Below are positions 16,340 to 24,728 of a DNA stretch of 64,000 nt, one piece after another. Source of the stretch: Chryseobacterium piperi (GTDB taxonomy: Bacteria; Bacteroidota; Bacteroidia; Flavobacteriales; Weeksellaceae); assembly GCF_002285635.2 (NCBI RefSeq), contig NZ_CP023049.2, positions 1,984,001 through 2,048,000 on the forward strand. Reading direction: 5' to 3'. Each line of letters opens with the position of its first letter. The stretch's first letter is position 1. Below the pieces are notes generated by a model. The model ran no database searches. It worked only from the letters and a program-made list of their open reading frames with translations, and was not told the origin of the DNA. Made by a program: the position numbers and the translations under genes.

Positions 16340-17728
16340 TTAGGCTAGCTCCTTTGTACGAATTTTAAATTCTTTGTTTTCGTCTAAGTTGTCCTGATAA
16401 AACTGTAAAAAGATTCTATCTTCAAAATTGGTTTTCATAGATGGACATGGATACATTCCCTCTTTCCATAGTTTTGGACATGCACCACCACATATTGGTA
16501 AAAGTTTGCAATCATAGCACGGCGTCTTTTTTTCCAGTATTTCATCATTCCAATTGGCAAAAGGCCGTTCACTCTTATCAATATTAGGATGAGAATGATC
16601 ACTTAGATTTCCTATTCTGTATTCGTAATTATTTTCAGCATATACCGGAACCTGAGAAACTTCGGAACAGTTATAAACGTTACCTTCCGCATCAAACAAT
16701 TCTGAGTTGTCATACAAGCTCATACATACGATATCCTTTCCGCGCTTAGGAACCGTTTGAACTCTTTTATTTTTCTCTATAAGTTTTAGTGCTACCTCAA
16801 GTTCAAATTTTGCAAATTCTTCACGGTTCAAGGTTTTCTTGTGGGCATCATTTCCCCATGAATGTAAAGGTGCTAAATAGAAGTTGACATACTTAAGAAT
16901 GTTTTTTTCCTCCAGAATGTTGATAAGGTTTTCAGTGTCCTTATAGTTTTCCCCATCAATATTTGATCTGATATTGATGTTCACCCCAGAATTGGCAAAT
17001 CTCTTATCATTAACGATATCTTCCAGATTTTTAAGAATCAGGTTGAAAGTTCTTTTTCCACTCTTCGTATACCTTCTATCATCGTGAAATTCAGCAGTAC
17101 CATCAAGAGTAACTTCAAAACTCGAAATCTTATAATTCAGAAATAGATCATAAAATATTTCTTTTTTAAGACTTAACCCGTTAGTGACCATTTTAGCTGT
17201 ATAGTCAATTGACTTTGATTCAGTAAGAGCGATTAATCTTTTACTCATTTTCTTTAGCTGAGACAGCCCCATTAAAGGCTCTCCTCCAAACCATGAAATA
17301 CCAAGTGTCTTGTAATCCTTCTTAGAGAGATTATGCACTATTCTATTAAATATTTTTTCGTCAACATTCTTATTGGTAATGTTTTTATTATTATGAACCT
17401 GGCCACAATAATCACAACCTAATTGGCAGTTAGCAGAAGGCTGAATTACTTGATATAAAAGATCATCATCATTTATAAAAGACTTAAATCTGTTAATAAC
17501 TTCTTGTAGTTCATTAATATGAGCAGGTCTCACAAACTCATATTCGATCAATTTTTGGAAAATATCAGAATCTACATCTTCAAATTCCTCATTCTGAATT
17601 TTGATGGCCATATCCTTTTCTATAGCTAATATCTTATTAGTTATTGTAGAATATGCTAAAGTGTATTTTGAACAGATAATATTTTTTGAAAAAAATACGT
17701 ACTTGGAAATTTTATAAATATCGTTCAT
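16340..17728 (-). CDS. Radical SAM/SPASM peptide maturase
   Basis: A 462-residue radical SAM enzyme. The first 95 residues form a PqqD-like leader-binding region (SKYTLAYSTITNKILAIEKD, DIFQKLIEYEFVRPA). The [4Fe-4S] motif is CQLGCDYC with C101, C105 and C108, followed by the SAM-binding WFGGEP (146-151) and a TIM-barrel. The C-terminal SPASM region holds auxiliary-cluster cysteines C335, C354, C404, C407, C413, C417 and C428. Such enzymes make thioether or carbon-carbon cross-links in ribosomal peptides. The three Cys-containing precursors start 54 bases downstream, so these are the likely substrates. It is the first gene of the operon, preceded by a divergent control region. Confidence 0.9.
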   Translation of the reverse strand: MNDIYKISKYVFFSKNIICSKYTLAYSTITNKILAIEKDMAIKIQNEEFEDVDSDIFQKLIEYEFVRPAHINELQEVINRFKSFINDDDLLYQVIQPSANCQLGCDYCGQVHNNKNITNKNVDEKIFNRIVHNLSKKDYKTLGISWFGGEPLMGLSQLKKMSKRLIALTESKSIDYTAKMVTNGLSLKKEIFYDLFLNYKISSFEVTLDGTAEFHDDRRYTKSGKRTFNLILKNLEDIVNDKRFANSGVNINIRSNIDGENYKDTENLINILEEKNILKYVNFYLAPLHSWGNDAHKKTLNREEFAKFELEVALKLIEKNKRVQTVPKRGKDIVCMSLYDNSELFDAEGNVYNCSEVSQVPVYAENNYEYRIGNLSDHSHPNIDKSERPFANWNDEILEKKTPCYDCKLLPICGGACPKLWKEGMYPCPSMKTNFEDRIFLQFYQDNLDENKEFKIRTKELA

Positions 17729-17884
17729 GATAAAGTAAATTCAGTTACATTAATTTTAATTAGTAGTAAAATGTCTCAAGCGACGAGATGAAGTAATTAC
17801 TATTTTCTTTGTTTAAGATTCTGGTAAAACACCTTTTTGTTTTTGTACTGTACACATACAAAAAATCTGTGCTTTTCGTTGGAA

Positions 17885-17915
17885 CAAATATGATCATCTT
17901 CCATTTACAGGACAA
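17885..17915 (-). promoter_or_regulatory. Likely promoter of the maturase operon
   Basis: On the minus strand CATATTTG (17892-17885) differs from TAnnTTTG only at the first base, and TTG (17915-17913) is 20 bases upstream. It leaves a leader of about 150 bases before the ATG at 17728. Confidence 0.4.
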
Positions 17916-17925
17916 TTAAAGCCTA

Positions 17926-17945
17926 TCGGAATTGATTAATTCCGA
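17926..17945. promoter_or_regulatory. Operator palindrome, site 1
   Basis: TCGGAATT-gatt-AATTCCGA is a perfect 8-base-arm palindrome located 10 bases upstream of the -33 element of the maturase operon. It shares the consensus CGRAATT-N4-AATTYCG with the palindrome at 19833. A degenerate copy, CGAAATT-aatt-AATCAAG, lies at 17958-17975, 31 bases (about three helical turns) away centre to centre. Confidence 0.55.
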
Positions 17946-18083
17946 ATGGTCAGCATGCGAAATTAATTAATCAAGGTTTATAAAAAACATATTAAAATAC
18001 TGGATTTAAACCAATTACAAACATTTCTTTATTTTATGATAAAAATGAGCAGAAAATTGTAATATTGCAGTTCAAAAAAATTC

Positions 18084-19796
18084 ATGCAAAGAAATTTCTT
18101 CTTTTTATTATTAAGTATATGTAGCTGCTTATGTTTTACCCAGAGTAAAAAAAAATTCCATATACCAGATTCATTAAAAACAAAAGATTTTCAGCTTCTA
18201 GAAGAGTCTTTCAACAAGACACTCAGAGTGGATAAGAAGAAAGCGGAAGTCTATGCTAATACATTTTTAATAAAAGCCAAAGAAAATAAAAATCTCTCTA
18301 GAACTTCTAATGGGTATTTAATGTTGCATAGGTCAATTAATGATAACACATCCTTATTGTACCTGGATAGTATGATGGTTATTGCCAAGAAAATAAATCG
18401 TTCCGATTATTTGTCTGATGGCTATATGTATAAGGGAAATTATTATTATTTAAAAGGAAAGTTCTCTGAATCTTTAACAAATTATCTAACAGCTAGGGAC
18501 TATGCTGAAAATGATAGTGAAACTTATCACATTTTAAATTTTAATATTGGATTATTAAAACTTGAGCTTGAACAATACCAACAGGCAATTCAATTGTTTT
18601 TAAGCTATAAACAATATTTAGAAAAAAATAATTTAACTAATAAAATGGCTTACCAAAGCTGTATATATGCATTAGCTTATGCTTATAGTAAAATTAATCA
18701 GCTTAATTCTTCAGATGAATATGTTAAAATAGGATTAGAAAAGAATAACGAAGTAGACTTTGCTGAAATTAAATCTAGCTTACTGCTTGTATCAGGTATC
18801 AATGCTTATAAAAGACAAAACTATAAGAAAGCTCTAAGGGATTTAAACAATGTTTCTAAATTAATTAAAGATAATTCTTATAATCCACAGAATTTAGCTA
18901 TTAGCCAATATTATATAGGAAAGATTCTATATCAAACAAATGATAACAATTTCTTAGATAAATTTAAAACTGTAGATTCAATTGTCATCAGTACCAAAAG
19001 TCTTACCTCTGAATTAAGAGATGCTTACCCCATCTTAATTGATTATTTTAAAAAAAATGGGGATAAAGAAAAACAGTTATTTTATATAGAACATTTATTG
19101 ACTGTAGACAGCATTTTAAATAAAAATAATCTTTTCTTATCTGCTGAAATCCATAAAAACTACGACACTCCTAATCTACTCAAGGAAAAGGAAAGCCTGA
19201 TTTCTGATTTAAATTCAAGAAGTTATACCTTATTGGGAATTATCATAGTAAGTGGTTTAATTATTATCTGCTTATTATATCTATATATAGAAAACAGGAA
19301 GAAAGTCAAATCATATCGCCGCAAGGCAGACTTACTTACCCAAGTCCCTGCAATTAGCACTATTAATGAAATTTCAGATCCAGTCATCATAGATGTAGAG
19401 ATTCCAAAAGAAAAGACAAAGGCAATCTTATCGGATGATAAACTCAAACAATTAAGTATTCAATTAGAAGCATTTGAAAATGAAAATCGTTTTTTAGACA
19501 AGAAAATTAATTTGGATATTTTATCGAAAGAATTAAATACCAATAGAGTTTATCTTTCAAAATCAGTTAATGAACTAAAAGGACAAAACTTTCCTCAATA
19601 TTTAAATCAACTTAGAATTGAATATATCGTTAATAATTTAAAAGAGAATAAAATACTTCGGAAGCATACAATAGCAGCAATCGCTGATGAAGCAGGATAC
19701 AATAATGCAGAGTCATTTACCAATGCCTTCAAAAAAATAACAGGAACTTTACCATCTTATTTTATAAAAGCTCTACAAGAAAGCACCAACAAATAA
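18084..19796 (+). CDS. Membrane TPR protein with AraC-type DNA-binding domain
   Basis: A 570-residue regulator. A signal-like N-terminus (NFFFLLLSICSCLCFTQ) is followed by about 330 residues of TPR-like helices (NYYYLKGKFSESLTNYLTA, GLLKLELEQYQQAIQLFLSY), a membrane helix at about 383-405 (LLGIIIVSGLIIICLLYLYI) and a C-terminal AraC/XylS double helix-turn-helix (about 465-565; LSKELNTNRVYLSKSVNEL, AIADEAGYNNAESFTNAFKKI). The sensor part would sit in the periplasm and the DNA-binding part in the cytoplasm. Such hybrids are common in Chryseobacterium. Being divergent from the maturase operon and upstream of the GG-peptide gene, it is the natural candidate to control both, possibly through the shared palindromes (inference). 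Confidence 0.88.
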   Translation: MQRNFFFLLLSICSCLCFTQSKKKFHIPDSLKTKDFQLLEESFNKTLRVDKKKAEVYANTFLIKAKENKNLSRTSNGYLMLHRSINDNTSLLYLDSMMVIAKKINRSDYLSDGYMYKGNYYYLKGKFSESLTNYLTARDYAENDSETYHILNFNIGLLKLELEQYQQAIQLFLSYKQYLEKNNLTNKMAYQSCIYALAYAYSKINQLNSSDEYVKIGLEKNNEVDFAEIKSSLLLVSGINAYKRQNYKKALRDLNNVSKLIKDNSYNPQNLAISQYYIGKILYQTNDNNFLDKFKTVDSIVISTKSLTSELRDAYPILIDYFKKNGDKEKQLFYIEHLLTVDSILNKNNLFLSAEIHKNYDTPNLLKEKESLISDLNSRSYTLLGIIIVSGLIIICLLYLYIENRKKVKSYRRKADLLTQVPAISTINEISDPVIIDVEIPKEKTKAILSDDKLKQLSIQLEAFENENRFLDKKINLDILSKELNTNRVYLSKSVNELKGQNFPQYLNQLRIEYIVNNLKENKILRKHTIAAIADEAGYNNAESFTNAFKKITGTLPSYFIKALQESTNK

Positions 19797-19832
19797 ACCT
19801 CTGAAAACAAACAGATTACTGTTAAAATAATT

Positions 19833-19850
19833 CGAAATTTATAAATTTCG
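19833..19850. promoter_or_regulatory. Operator palindrome, site 2
   Basis: CGAAATT-tata-AATTTCG is a perfect 18-base palindrome with the same CGRAATT-N4-AATTYCG layout as site 1. It lies 11 bases upstream of the -33 element of the GG-peptide gene, nearly the same position relative to the promoter as site 1. Confidence 0.55.
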
Positions 19851-19861
19851 GCATCTCTTTC

Positions 19862-19893
19862 TTTGAAAAAGAACACATTTCTTTCTTTCTTTG
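19862..19893 (+). promoter_or_regulatory. Promoter of the GG-peptide/S9 peptidase operon
   Basis: TTTG at 19862-19865 and TTTCTTTG at 19886-19893 (one mismatch to TAnnTTTG) are separated by 20 bases. The ATG at 19923 is 29 bases further. Confidence 0.45.
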
Positions 19894-19922
19894 CACATCA
19901 TAAAAAAGTAATTAATTATATC

Positions 19923-20087
19923 ATGAAACAAAAAAAACAAACAGAAAAAAAGTTATCATTAAACAAATTACAAATGACAAAAGTTACAAATCTTAGGTCA
20001 ATTGTAGGAGGAGCTGGTCATGAAGAACAACTCGAAGGGGGCAATGATAATACAATAACCTTCCCAACAGATAAATTAAATAAATAA
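19923..20087 (+). CDS. GG-leader natural product precursor peptide
   Basis: A 54-residue peptide starting MKQKKQTEKK. The leader block LSLNKLQMTKVTNLRSIVGG matches the LNK...GG leaders of Bacteroidetes peptides (annotated as rSAM-modified RiPPs or class I lanthipeptides), with a double Gly at 29-30 as a likely cleavage site. The presumed product AGHEEQLEGGNDNTITFPTD continues to KLNK and has no Cys, but has three Thr. I prefer this ATG to an in-frame one 60 bases upstream because the leader begins here and the longer form would overlap the promoter. Its stop TAA shares its last A with the ATG of the S9 peptidase, so translation is coupled. Confidence 0.75.
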   Translation: MKQKKQTEKKLSLNKLQMTKVTNLRSIVGGAGHEEQLEGGNDNTITFPTDKLNK

Positions 20088-22258
20088 TGGATAAAATAAA
20101 TTTAAGTTTTACCTGGGCTTTTGTTTTTATGATTGTAATGATTAATGCTCAAAAGACTAACCTGGCTCCGTCAAAATCAGAAACCAATGAATATTTTGGA
20201 ATTAAAGTAGTTGACAAATATAGGAATCTGGAAAACTTAAATGATTTATCAACATCTGATTGGATGAAAGATCAAACGAATTATTCTTTATCTGTATTAA
20301 GTAATATACCCAATAGGCAATATTTTATAGACAAAAGATTAGAGTTTGATAAGAGAAAATCATTTTCTGTAACCAATATTAATGTTACGGAAAATGATCT
20401 TCATTTCTATTTAAAAGTAAAGCCGGGAGAAAAGGTAGCCAAACTATTTTACAGAAAAGCTTTTAACGGTCAGGAAATTGAAATCTTTGACCCGGAAAGC
20501 TTTAAAACTGAGCTCAAAAAAAATTATCAGATTAATTACATTAAGCCTAATTATGATGGCTCTAAAATTGCGATCGCTTTAACGGAAAATGGAAAGGAAA
20601 TTTCAGAAATGATCATTTATGATTTACAGCTAAAGAAAATCCTTCCTGAGATCATTACTCATTGCTGGCCATCGGATGGGCCCGGCATTTCATGGCTTCC
20701 GGATAACAAGAGTTTTATATATCTTTATTATCCTGATATTGATCCGAAGTCTGCATACTTTTTAAAGAACATGCAATCTGTTATATTTAAAATTGGAAAT
20801 GATCCTGAAAAAAGAGATGTTGTATTCTCTAAAATCAATAATCCGGAGTTGAAAATAAATTCTGAAGATTTCCCCAACGTCATTTTACCTTCAAAATATT
20901 CCAGATACCTGATTGGTCAGATATCCGGAGCATCAAGATTTAAGGACACTTACTACTTACCTCTAAATGAGGTCAGTCAAAATAAATGGGAATTATTATT
21001 CAGTAAAGAAGATAAAATAAGAGATTTCATCATCAAAGATGATAATATTATCTATATTTCTGAAAAAAATGGCAACAATTCAATTTACAGCACATCCTTA
21101 AAAAAACCTGATTTTAAAAAGCCTGTATTATTGATTCCAAGCATAGACAATGAAACGATTAATGGGGTATATGCCATTAAAGAAGGTTTTGTTTTCAATA
21201 CGTCAAAAAATGGTGTGGAAGCCAAGCTATATTCCTATATCAACAATAAAACTGGATCTATAAAACTACCTATTCCTGCTGGATACATTGCTGTAACTAC
21301 TCAGGATATTTTTTCAAACAACTTCTCGGTCGTTTGTAGTGGATGGAAAAATGAACCAGAAAGATTTCAGTATAATTTTAGGGAAAAAAGATTTATCGCT
21401 GAAAATCTTTCTCCCACTATCCAATATCCGGAATTTAAAGATCTTGTTGTTGAAGAGATTACAGTAAAGTCACATGATGGGCAAGATATTCCTTTATCCC
21501 TCATCTATAGAAAAGACATTAATAAAAATGGAAGTAATCCTACTTTTATAGATGCCTATGGTGCCTATGGAATAAGCTACAGACCTTACTTTTCTAAAAC
21601 ATATCTTCTGTGGGCATTACAAGGAGGTGTTATGGCAATCGCCCATGTAAGAGGTGGTGGAGAAAAAGGAGAAAAATGGCATGAAGGCGGATTCAAAGAA
21701 ACCAAACCTAACTCATGGAAAGATCTGATTTCTTGTGCAGAATATATGATTGAGAAAGGTTTTACCTCTAAAGAAAAATTAGCGGTCTGGGGAGCAAGTG
21801 CCGGAGGAATCACGATTGGAAGAGCGATAACTGAACGTCCGGATTTATTTAAAGCTGCAGTTATCGATGCCGGTGTTGTCAACTCTATCAGAATGGAAGC
21901 TACTCCGAATGGTCTAAATAATGCTAAAGAATTTGGAACTTTAAGTATTGAATCAGAATTCAAGGCATTATTAGAAATGGATGCCTATCAGCACGTTAAA
22001 AAAGGAGAAAAATATCCTGCCACTTTAATTACTTCCGGAATCAATGATCCGAGAGTTTCTACATGGATGCCTACAAAGTTTGCAGCTAAATTATTGGAAA
22101 ATAACGCTTCAACTAATCCTACCCTTTTGAAAATAGACTATGAAGGAGGCCACGGTGGAGATATTCTTATTGCGCAACAGTATGCTAATTTAGCAGATAC
22201 GCTTGCTTTTGTTTTCTGGCAACTGGGACATCCAGATTACCAGCCCGTGAAAAAATAA
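20087..22258 (+). CDS. Secreted prolyl oligopeptidase family (S9) serine peptidase
   Basis: A 723-residue protein with a signal peptide (INLSFTWAFVFMIVMINAQ). The N-terminal half is a beta-propeller; the C-terminal third is the alpha/beta hydrolase peptidase. The catalytic triad is visible: Ser571 in WGASAGG, Asp654 in GINDPRV and His689 in GGHGGD. The phrase YGAYGISYRPYFS is the usual oligopeptidase oxyanion segment. It cleaves short peptides, normally after Pro, in the periplasm. Its start codon overlaps the stop of the GG-peptide gene, and the peptide has one Pro (TFPTD). It may therefore trim or destroy that peptide or the Cys-rich ones (CTPSS, CKPSS), which is inference. Confidence 0.9.
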   Translation: MDKINLSFTWAFVFMIVMINAQKTNLAPSKSETNEYFGIKVVDKYRNLENLNDLSTSDWMKDQTNYSLSVLSNIPNRQYFIDKRLEFDKRKSFSVTNINVTENDLHFYLKVKPGEKVAKLFYRKAFNGQEIEIFDPESFKTELKKNYQINYIKPNYDGSKIAIALTENGKEISEMIIYDLQLKKILPEIITHCWPSDGPGISWLPDNKSFIYLYYPDIDPKSAYFLKNMQSVIFKIGNDPEKRDVVFSKINNPELKINSEDFPNVILPSKYSRYLIGQISGASRFKDTYYLPLNEVSQNKWELLFSKEDKIRDFIIKDDNIIYISEKNGNNSIYSTSLKKPDFKKPVLLIPSIDNETINGVYAIKEGFVFNTSKNGVEAKLYSYINNKTGSIKLPIPAGYIAVTTQDIFSNNFSVVCSGWKNEPERFQYNFREKRFIAENLSPTIQYPEFKDLVVEEITVKSHDGQDIPLSLIYRKDINKNGSNPTFIDAYGAYGISYRPYFSKTYLLWALQGGVMAIAHVRGGGEKGEKWHEGGFKETKPNSWKDLISCAEYMIEKGFTSKEKLAVWGASAGGITIGRAITERPDLFKAAVIDAGVVNSIRMEATPNGLNNAKEFGTLSIESEFKALLEMDAYQHVKKGEKYPATLITSGINDPRVSTWMPTKFAAKLLENNASTNPTLLKIDYEGGHGGDILIAQQYANLADTLAFVFWQLGHPDYQPVKK

Positions 22259-22825
22259 TAAGGATAGTCTTGTAATTATTAAAAGTATAATTTTGACTTT
22301 ATAAAATATTAAGATGCTGTAAGACATATGTTTTACAGCATCTTTTATGAACTTGAAAATATTTTAAAAATCTGGTTGAAGAATATAACAGTACAAAATA
22401 ATCCTTCTTTTTCTGGCTCATTTAAATTGGTATATCCTCCAACATATAATATTCATTCTACTCTCATTTTTTATTGCTTCAATGGATTCCCCATACGCAG
22501 ACATTTCAAGAAATTTTCACCTAGTTCTATCAAAAACTTCTATGAATTCCCAGAAACTTATTTACTTTGGAACCATACTGATAACTGAAATTATGTATAG
22601 TCTTATTTTAGCTGTAAAGATCTTGTATCTAATACTTGAAATATTTAAGAACTATCCAACAGAATACTCCTGTTATTTATCAGGGAAAAAACCTATAGCA
22701 ATATGGAAGCTACGTTATATTTTAATAGAATATAAAACAAGCATTCAATAAGTTCTATAGATTTGGACTTATCACCAATAATACAAGACAATTATTGAAA
22801 TCCATTAAAGATAATCATTCAACAA
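22259..22825. other. 567-base gap with no supported gene
   Basis: Apart from the terminator at 22311-22346 it is AT-rich sequence between convergent genes. Two frames of under 90 codons exist on the plus strand, but neither resembles a protein family nor has a start signal. Confidence 0.6.
22311..22346 (+). terminator. Terminator of the S9 peptidase operon
   Basis: AAGATGCTGTAA (22311-22322) and TTACAGCATCTT (22333-22344) form a perfect 12-base stem with a 10-base loop and end in a short T-run, 52 bases after the stop. Confidence 0.8.
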
Positions 22826-24727
22826 TCAAAGCCAATTAAAAAAATAAAAGTGAATAATTCCCACCGCCAGAAATATCATAAAGTATAATGGTATATTCCT
22901 TTTAAAAACTTTAATAACTACAAAAATAAAAGCGACTGCTGAAAGAAATATGGATACTTTATACAATAATAATACAAAATTCCACTTTGAGGGCAGGCCA
23001 AAAGCCAATAAATAGAAATTACTGTCAAGGGTTTGGCTGATACCAATTCCTAAAAAAGCTAGAAAAGCTAATGTTGTCGTTGACATTAGTAATAATAAAA
23101 GTGTTGAAAGATTGAATTTATTTTTCTTAGAAAAAACATTGATCAAAGTTCCAAAAAAAACTACAAATACAACGGCTATAGAAAGTATCAAAGGGATAAA
23201 ATAATACCATTGCTTAGAACTCATACTTCCTGCCAGAGCTACAATTCCTTTATTTAAGGTAATTCCCGTTCTAAAATTAATCTCTTTCTGATTGAAATAC
23301 TGTGTTAAAGAATCTGTTATAGGCTTATTTTCAACAAAACTATTAATAATATTAGCTCCGGATCTGGTATAGCCTAGACCATGCCCATAAGTATAACCAT
23401 TGATAATTTGTACATTCTGTTTAAAGTTTTGAGCTGCTTCCTTTGCAAAATAACCCGGAGTAATTGGGTCAAGACCTCCAGATAAAATCAAAACCTTGAA
23501 AGGATTATCATTTACCAATGACAATACCGGCAGGATATGATTATCTTTTTTATTCCATTCACTACATACATTGAAATCCGATCTGTAAAAGGATAAACCT
23601 CCCGCCAATCTTTTGTATTGAGACGAAATAGAATCGTACTTTCTTAAATTATTATTAGGAATTACTTCATTACATGTAAAACAGAAATAATTACCATAAT
23701 TAAGTGATAAAGTTCCTGAAAATGCCTGCACTAAACTTGCCAGAGTAGCTGTATTTCTTTCCTTAAACTGATAAATTAGTAAAGGTAATACTTCTACCAG
23801 TTTTTTATCATATAATGATTGTTGTATAGCAATTTTATAATCTTCTGCATTATAGGTAAACTTTCCGGATTGAAGAATAGATTGATCTACATTAACCGTT
23901 ATTGGCTTTTTAGAAAGTTCTACAATATTATTGTAGTATACTTCTTCCAAATTGGGGTATTCTTTTTTGCAATTAGGATTTTCTTTGCAATTTTTAAAAA
24001 CTTTGTTTAAACTTTGTATATAGTTTTGTGTATTATTTGTGTAATATTCTGATATATCAGGTATAGAAGAATCCAATGTGAGAGTATATACATCCTGAGT
24101 ATATATTTTAGCATAATTCTGGCTGATAAAAGTACCATAAGATACTCCATAAACATTCCATTTTGAAATTTTCAGGGCATTTTTTAGGGCATGCAAATCA
24201 TTAGCCACAGCTATACTATTGTATGCACCAATATCTATTCCCTGATCTATCATATCTTGTTTACAAGCCAATGAAACCTGAACTTTATCTTTCACATCTT
24301 GTTCATTAGATTGATTTTTAGACAGAATTTCAAAAAAATTCTTTCCCAAGTCCGGACATAGTTTAGGTTGTGAAAATCCTGTTCCTCTTAGATCAACCAA
24401 AATGATATCATGATTTTTCCTAAGAGGATGATTAACCCAAAACAACACTTCAGCAATAGTATTGCCCCCAGGGCCTCCCTGGATAAAAATGACAGGTTCC
24501 TGTTTGACTTGCGTTTTAGATTTCAAAACCGAAACTGCAAGAGATATCTTTCTTTCTTTTGTTTTCTCCCAGTTTTCAGGAACTAAGAAACGGTACCAAT
24601 CGATATTATCATATTTTAAATCTTTTGAGTCTGGAAAAAAAGTTTTGACTTTTTCTAAATTCGTTTGCGCATTGAAAGCGCAAGAAATTAGAATTAAAAT
24701 AAATGTAAAAAAACGGAATATTTTCAT
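22826..24727 (-). CDS. S33-type alpha/beta hydrolase fused to four membrane helices
   Basis: A 633-residue protein. A signal peptide (FFTFILILISCAFNAQ) precedes an alpha/beta hydrolase domain of the proline-iminopeptidase/TAP type: FIQGGPGG oxyanion loop, nucleophile elbow GVSYGTF, Asp in GGLDPITP and His in YGHGLG. After about residue 505 come four membrane helices (FIPLILSIAVVFVVFFGTLI, LLLLLMSTTTLAFLAFLGI, YKVSIFLSAVAFIFVVIKVF, PLYFMIFLAVGIIHFYFF). The catalytic part should face the periplasm. It is the last gene of the NRPS export operon, one base after sfp, so a role in peptide maturation (removing a prodrug segment) or self-protection is plausible but unproven. Confidence 0.82.
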   Translation of the reverse strand: MKIFRFFTFILILISCAFNAQTNLEKVKTFFPDSKDLKYDNIDWYRFLVPENWEKTKERKISLAVSVLKSKTQVKQEPVIFIQGGPGGNTIAEVLFWVNHPLRKNHDIILVDLRGTGFSQPKLCPDLGKNFFEILSKNQSNEQDVKDKVQVSLACKQDMIDQGIDIGAYNSIAVANDLHALKNALKISKWNVYGVSYGTFISQNYAKIYTQDVYTLTLDSSIPDISEYYTNNTQNYIQSLNKVFKNCKENPNCKKEYPNLEEVYYNNIVELSKKPITVNVDQSILQSGKFTYNAEDYKIAIQQSLYDKKLVEVLPLLIYQFKERNTATLASLVQAFSGTLSLNYGNYFCFTCNEVIPNNNLRKYDSISSQYKRLAGGLSFYRSDFNVCSEWNKKDNHILPVLSLVNDNPFKVLILSGGLDPITPGYFAKEAAQNFKQNVQIINGYTYGHGLGYTRSGANIINSFVENKPITDSLTQYFNQKEINFRTGITLNKGIVALAGSMSSKQWYYFIPLILSIAVVFVVFFGTLINVFSKKNKFNLSTLLLLLMSTTTLAFLAFLGIGISQTLDSNFYLLAFGLPSKWNFVLLLYKVSIFLSAVAFIFVVIKVFKRNIPLYFMIFLAVGIIHFYFFNWL

Positions 24728-24728
24728 T

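Larger units (their letters stand above)
17729..18083. other. 355-base divergent control region
   Basis: It lies between the maturase operon (minus) and the TPR/AraC regulator gene (plus). It holds a near-consensus promoter for the operon, a 20-base palindrome and a degenerate second half-site (listed separately), and TAATATTG at 18060-18067, a one-mismatch -7 element 16 bases before the regulator ATG. I see no small ORF with support. Confidence 0.6.

Noticed and set aside
22328..22751. Two overlapping plus-strand frames of 86 and 89 codons in the gap after the S9 peptidase
   Set aside because: No start signal, no family resemblance, biased composition, and the first begins inside the terminator hairpin.
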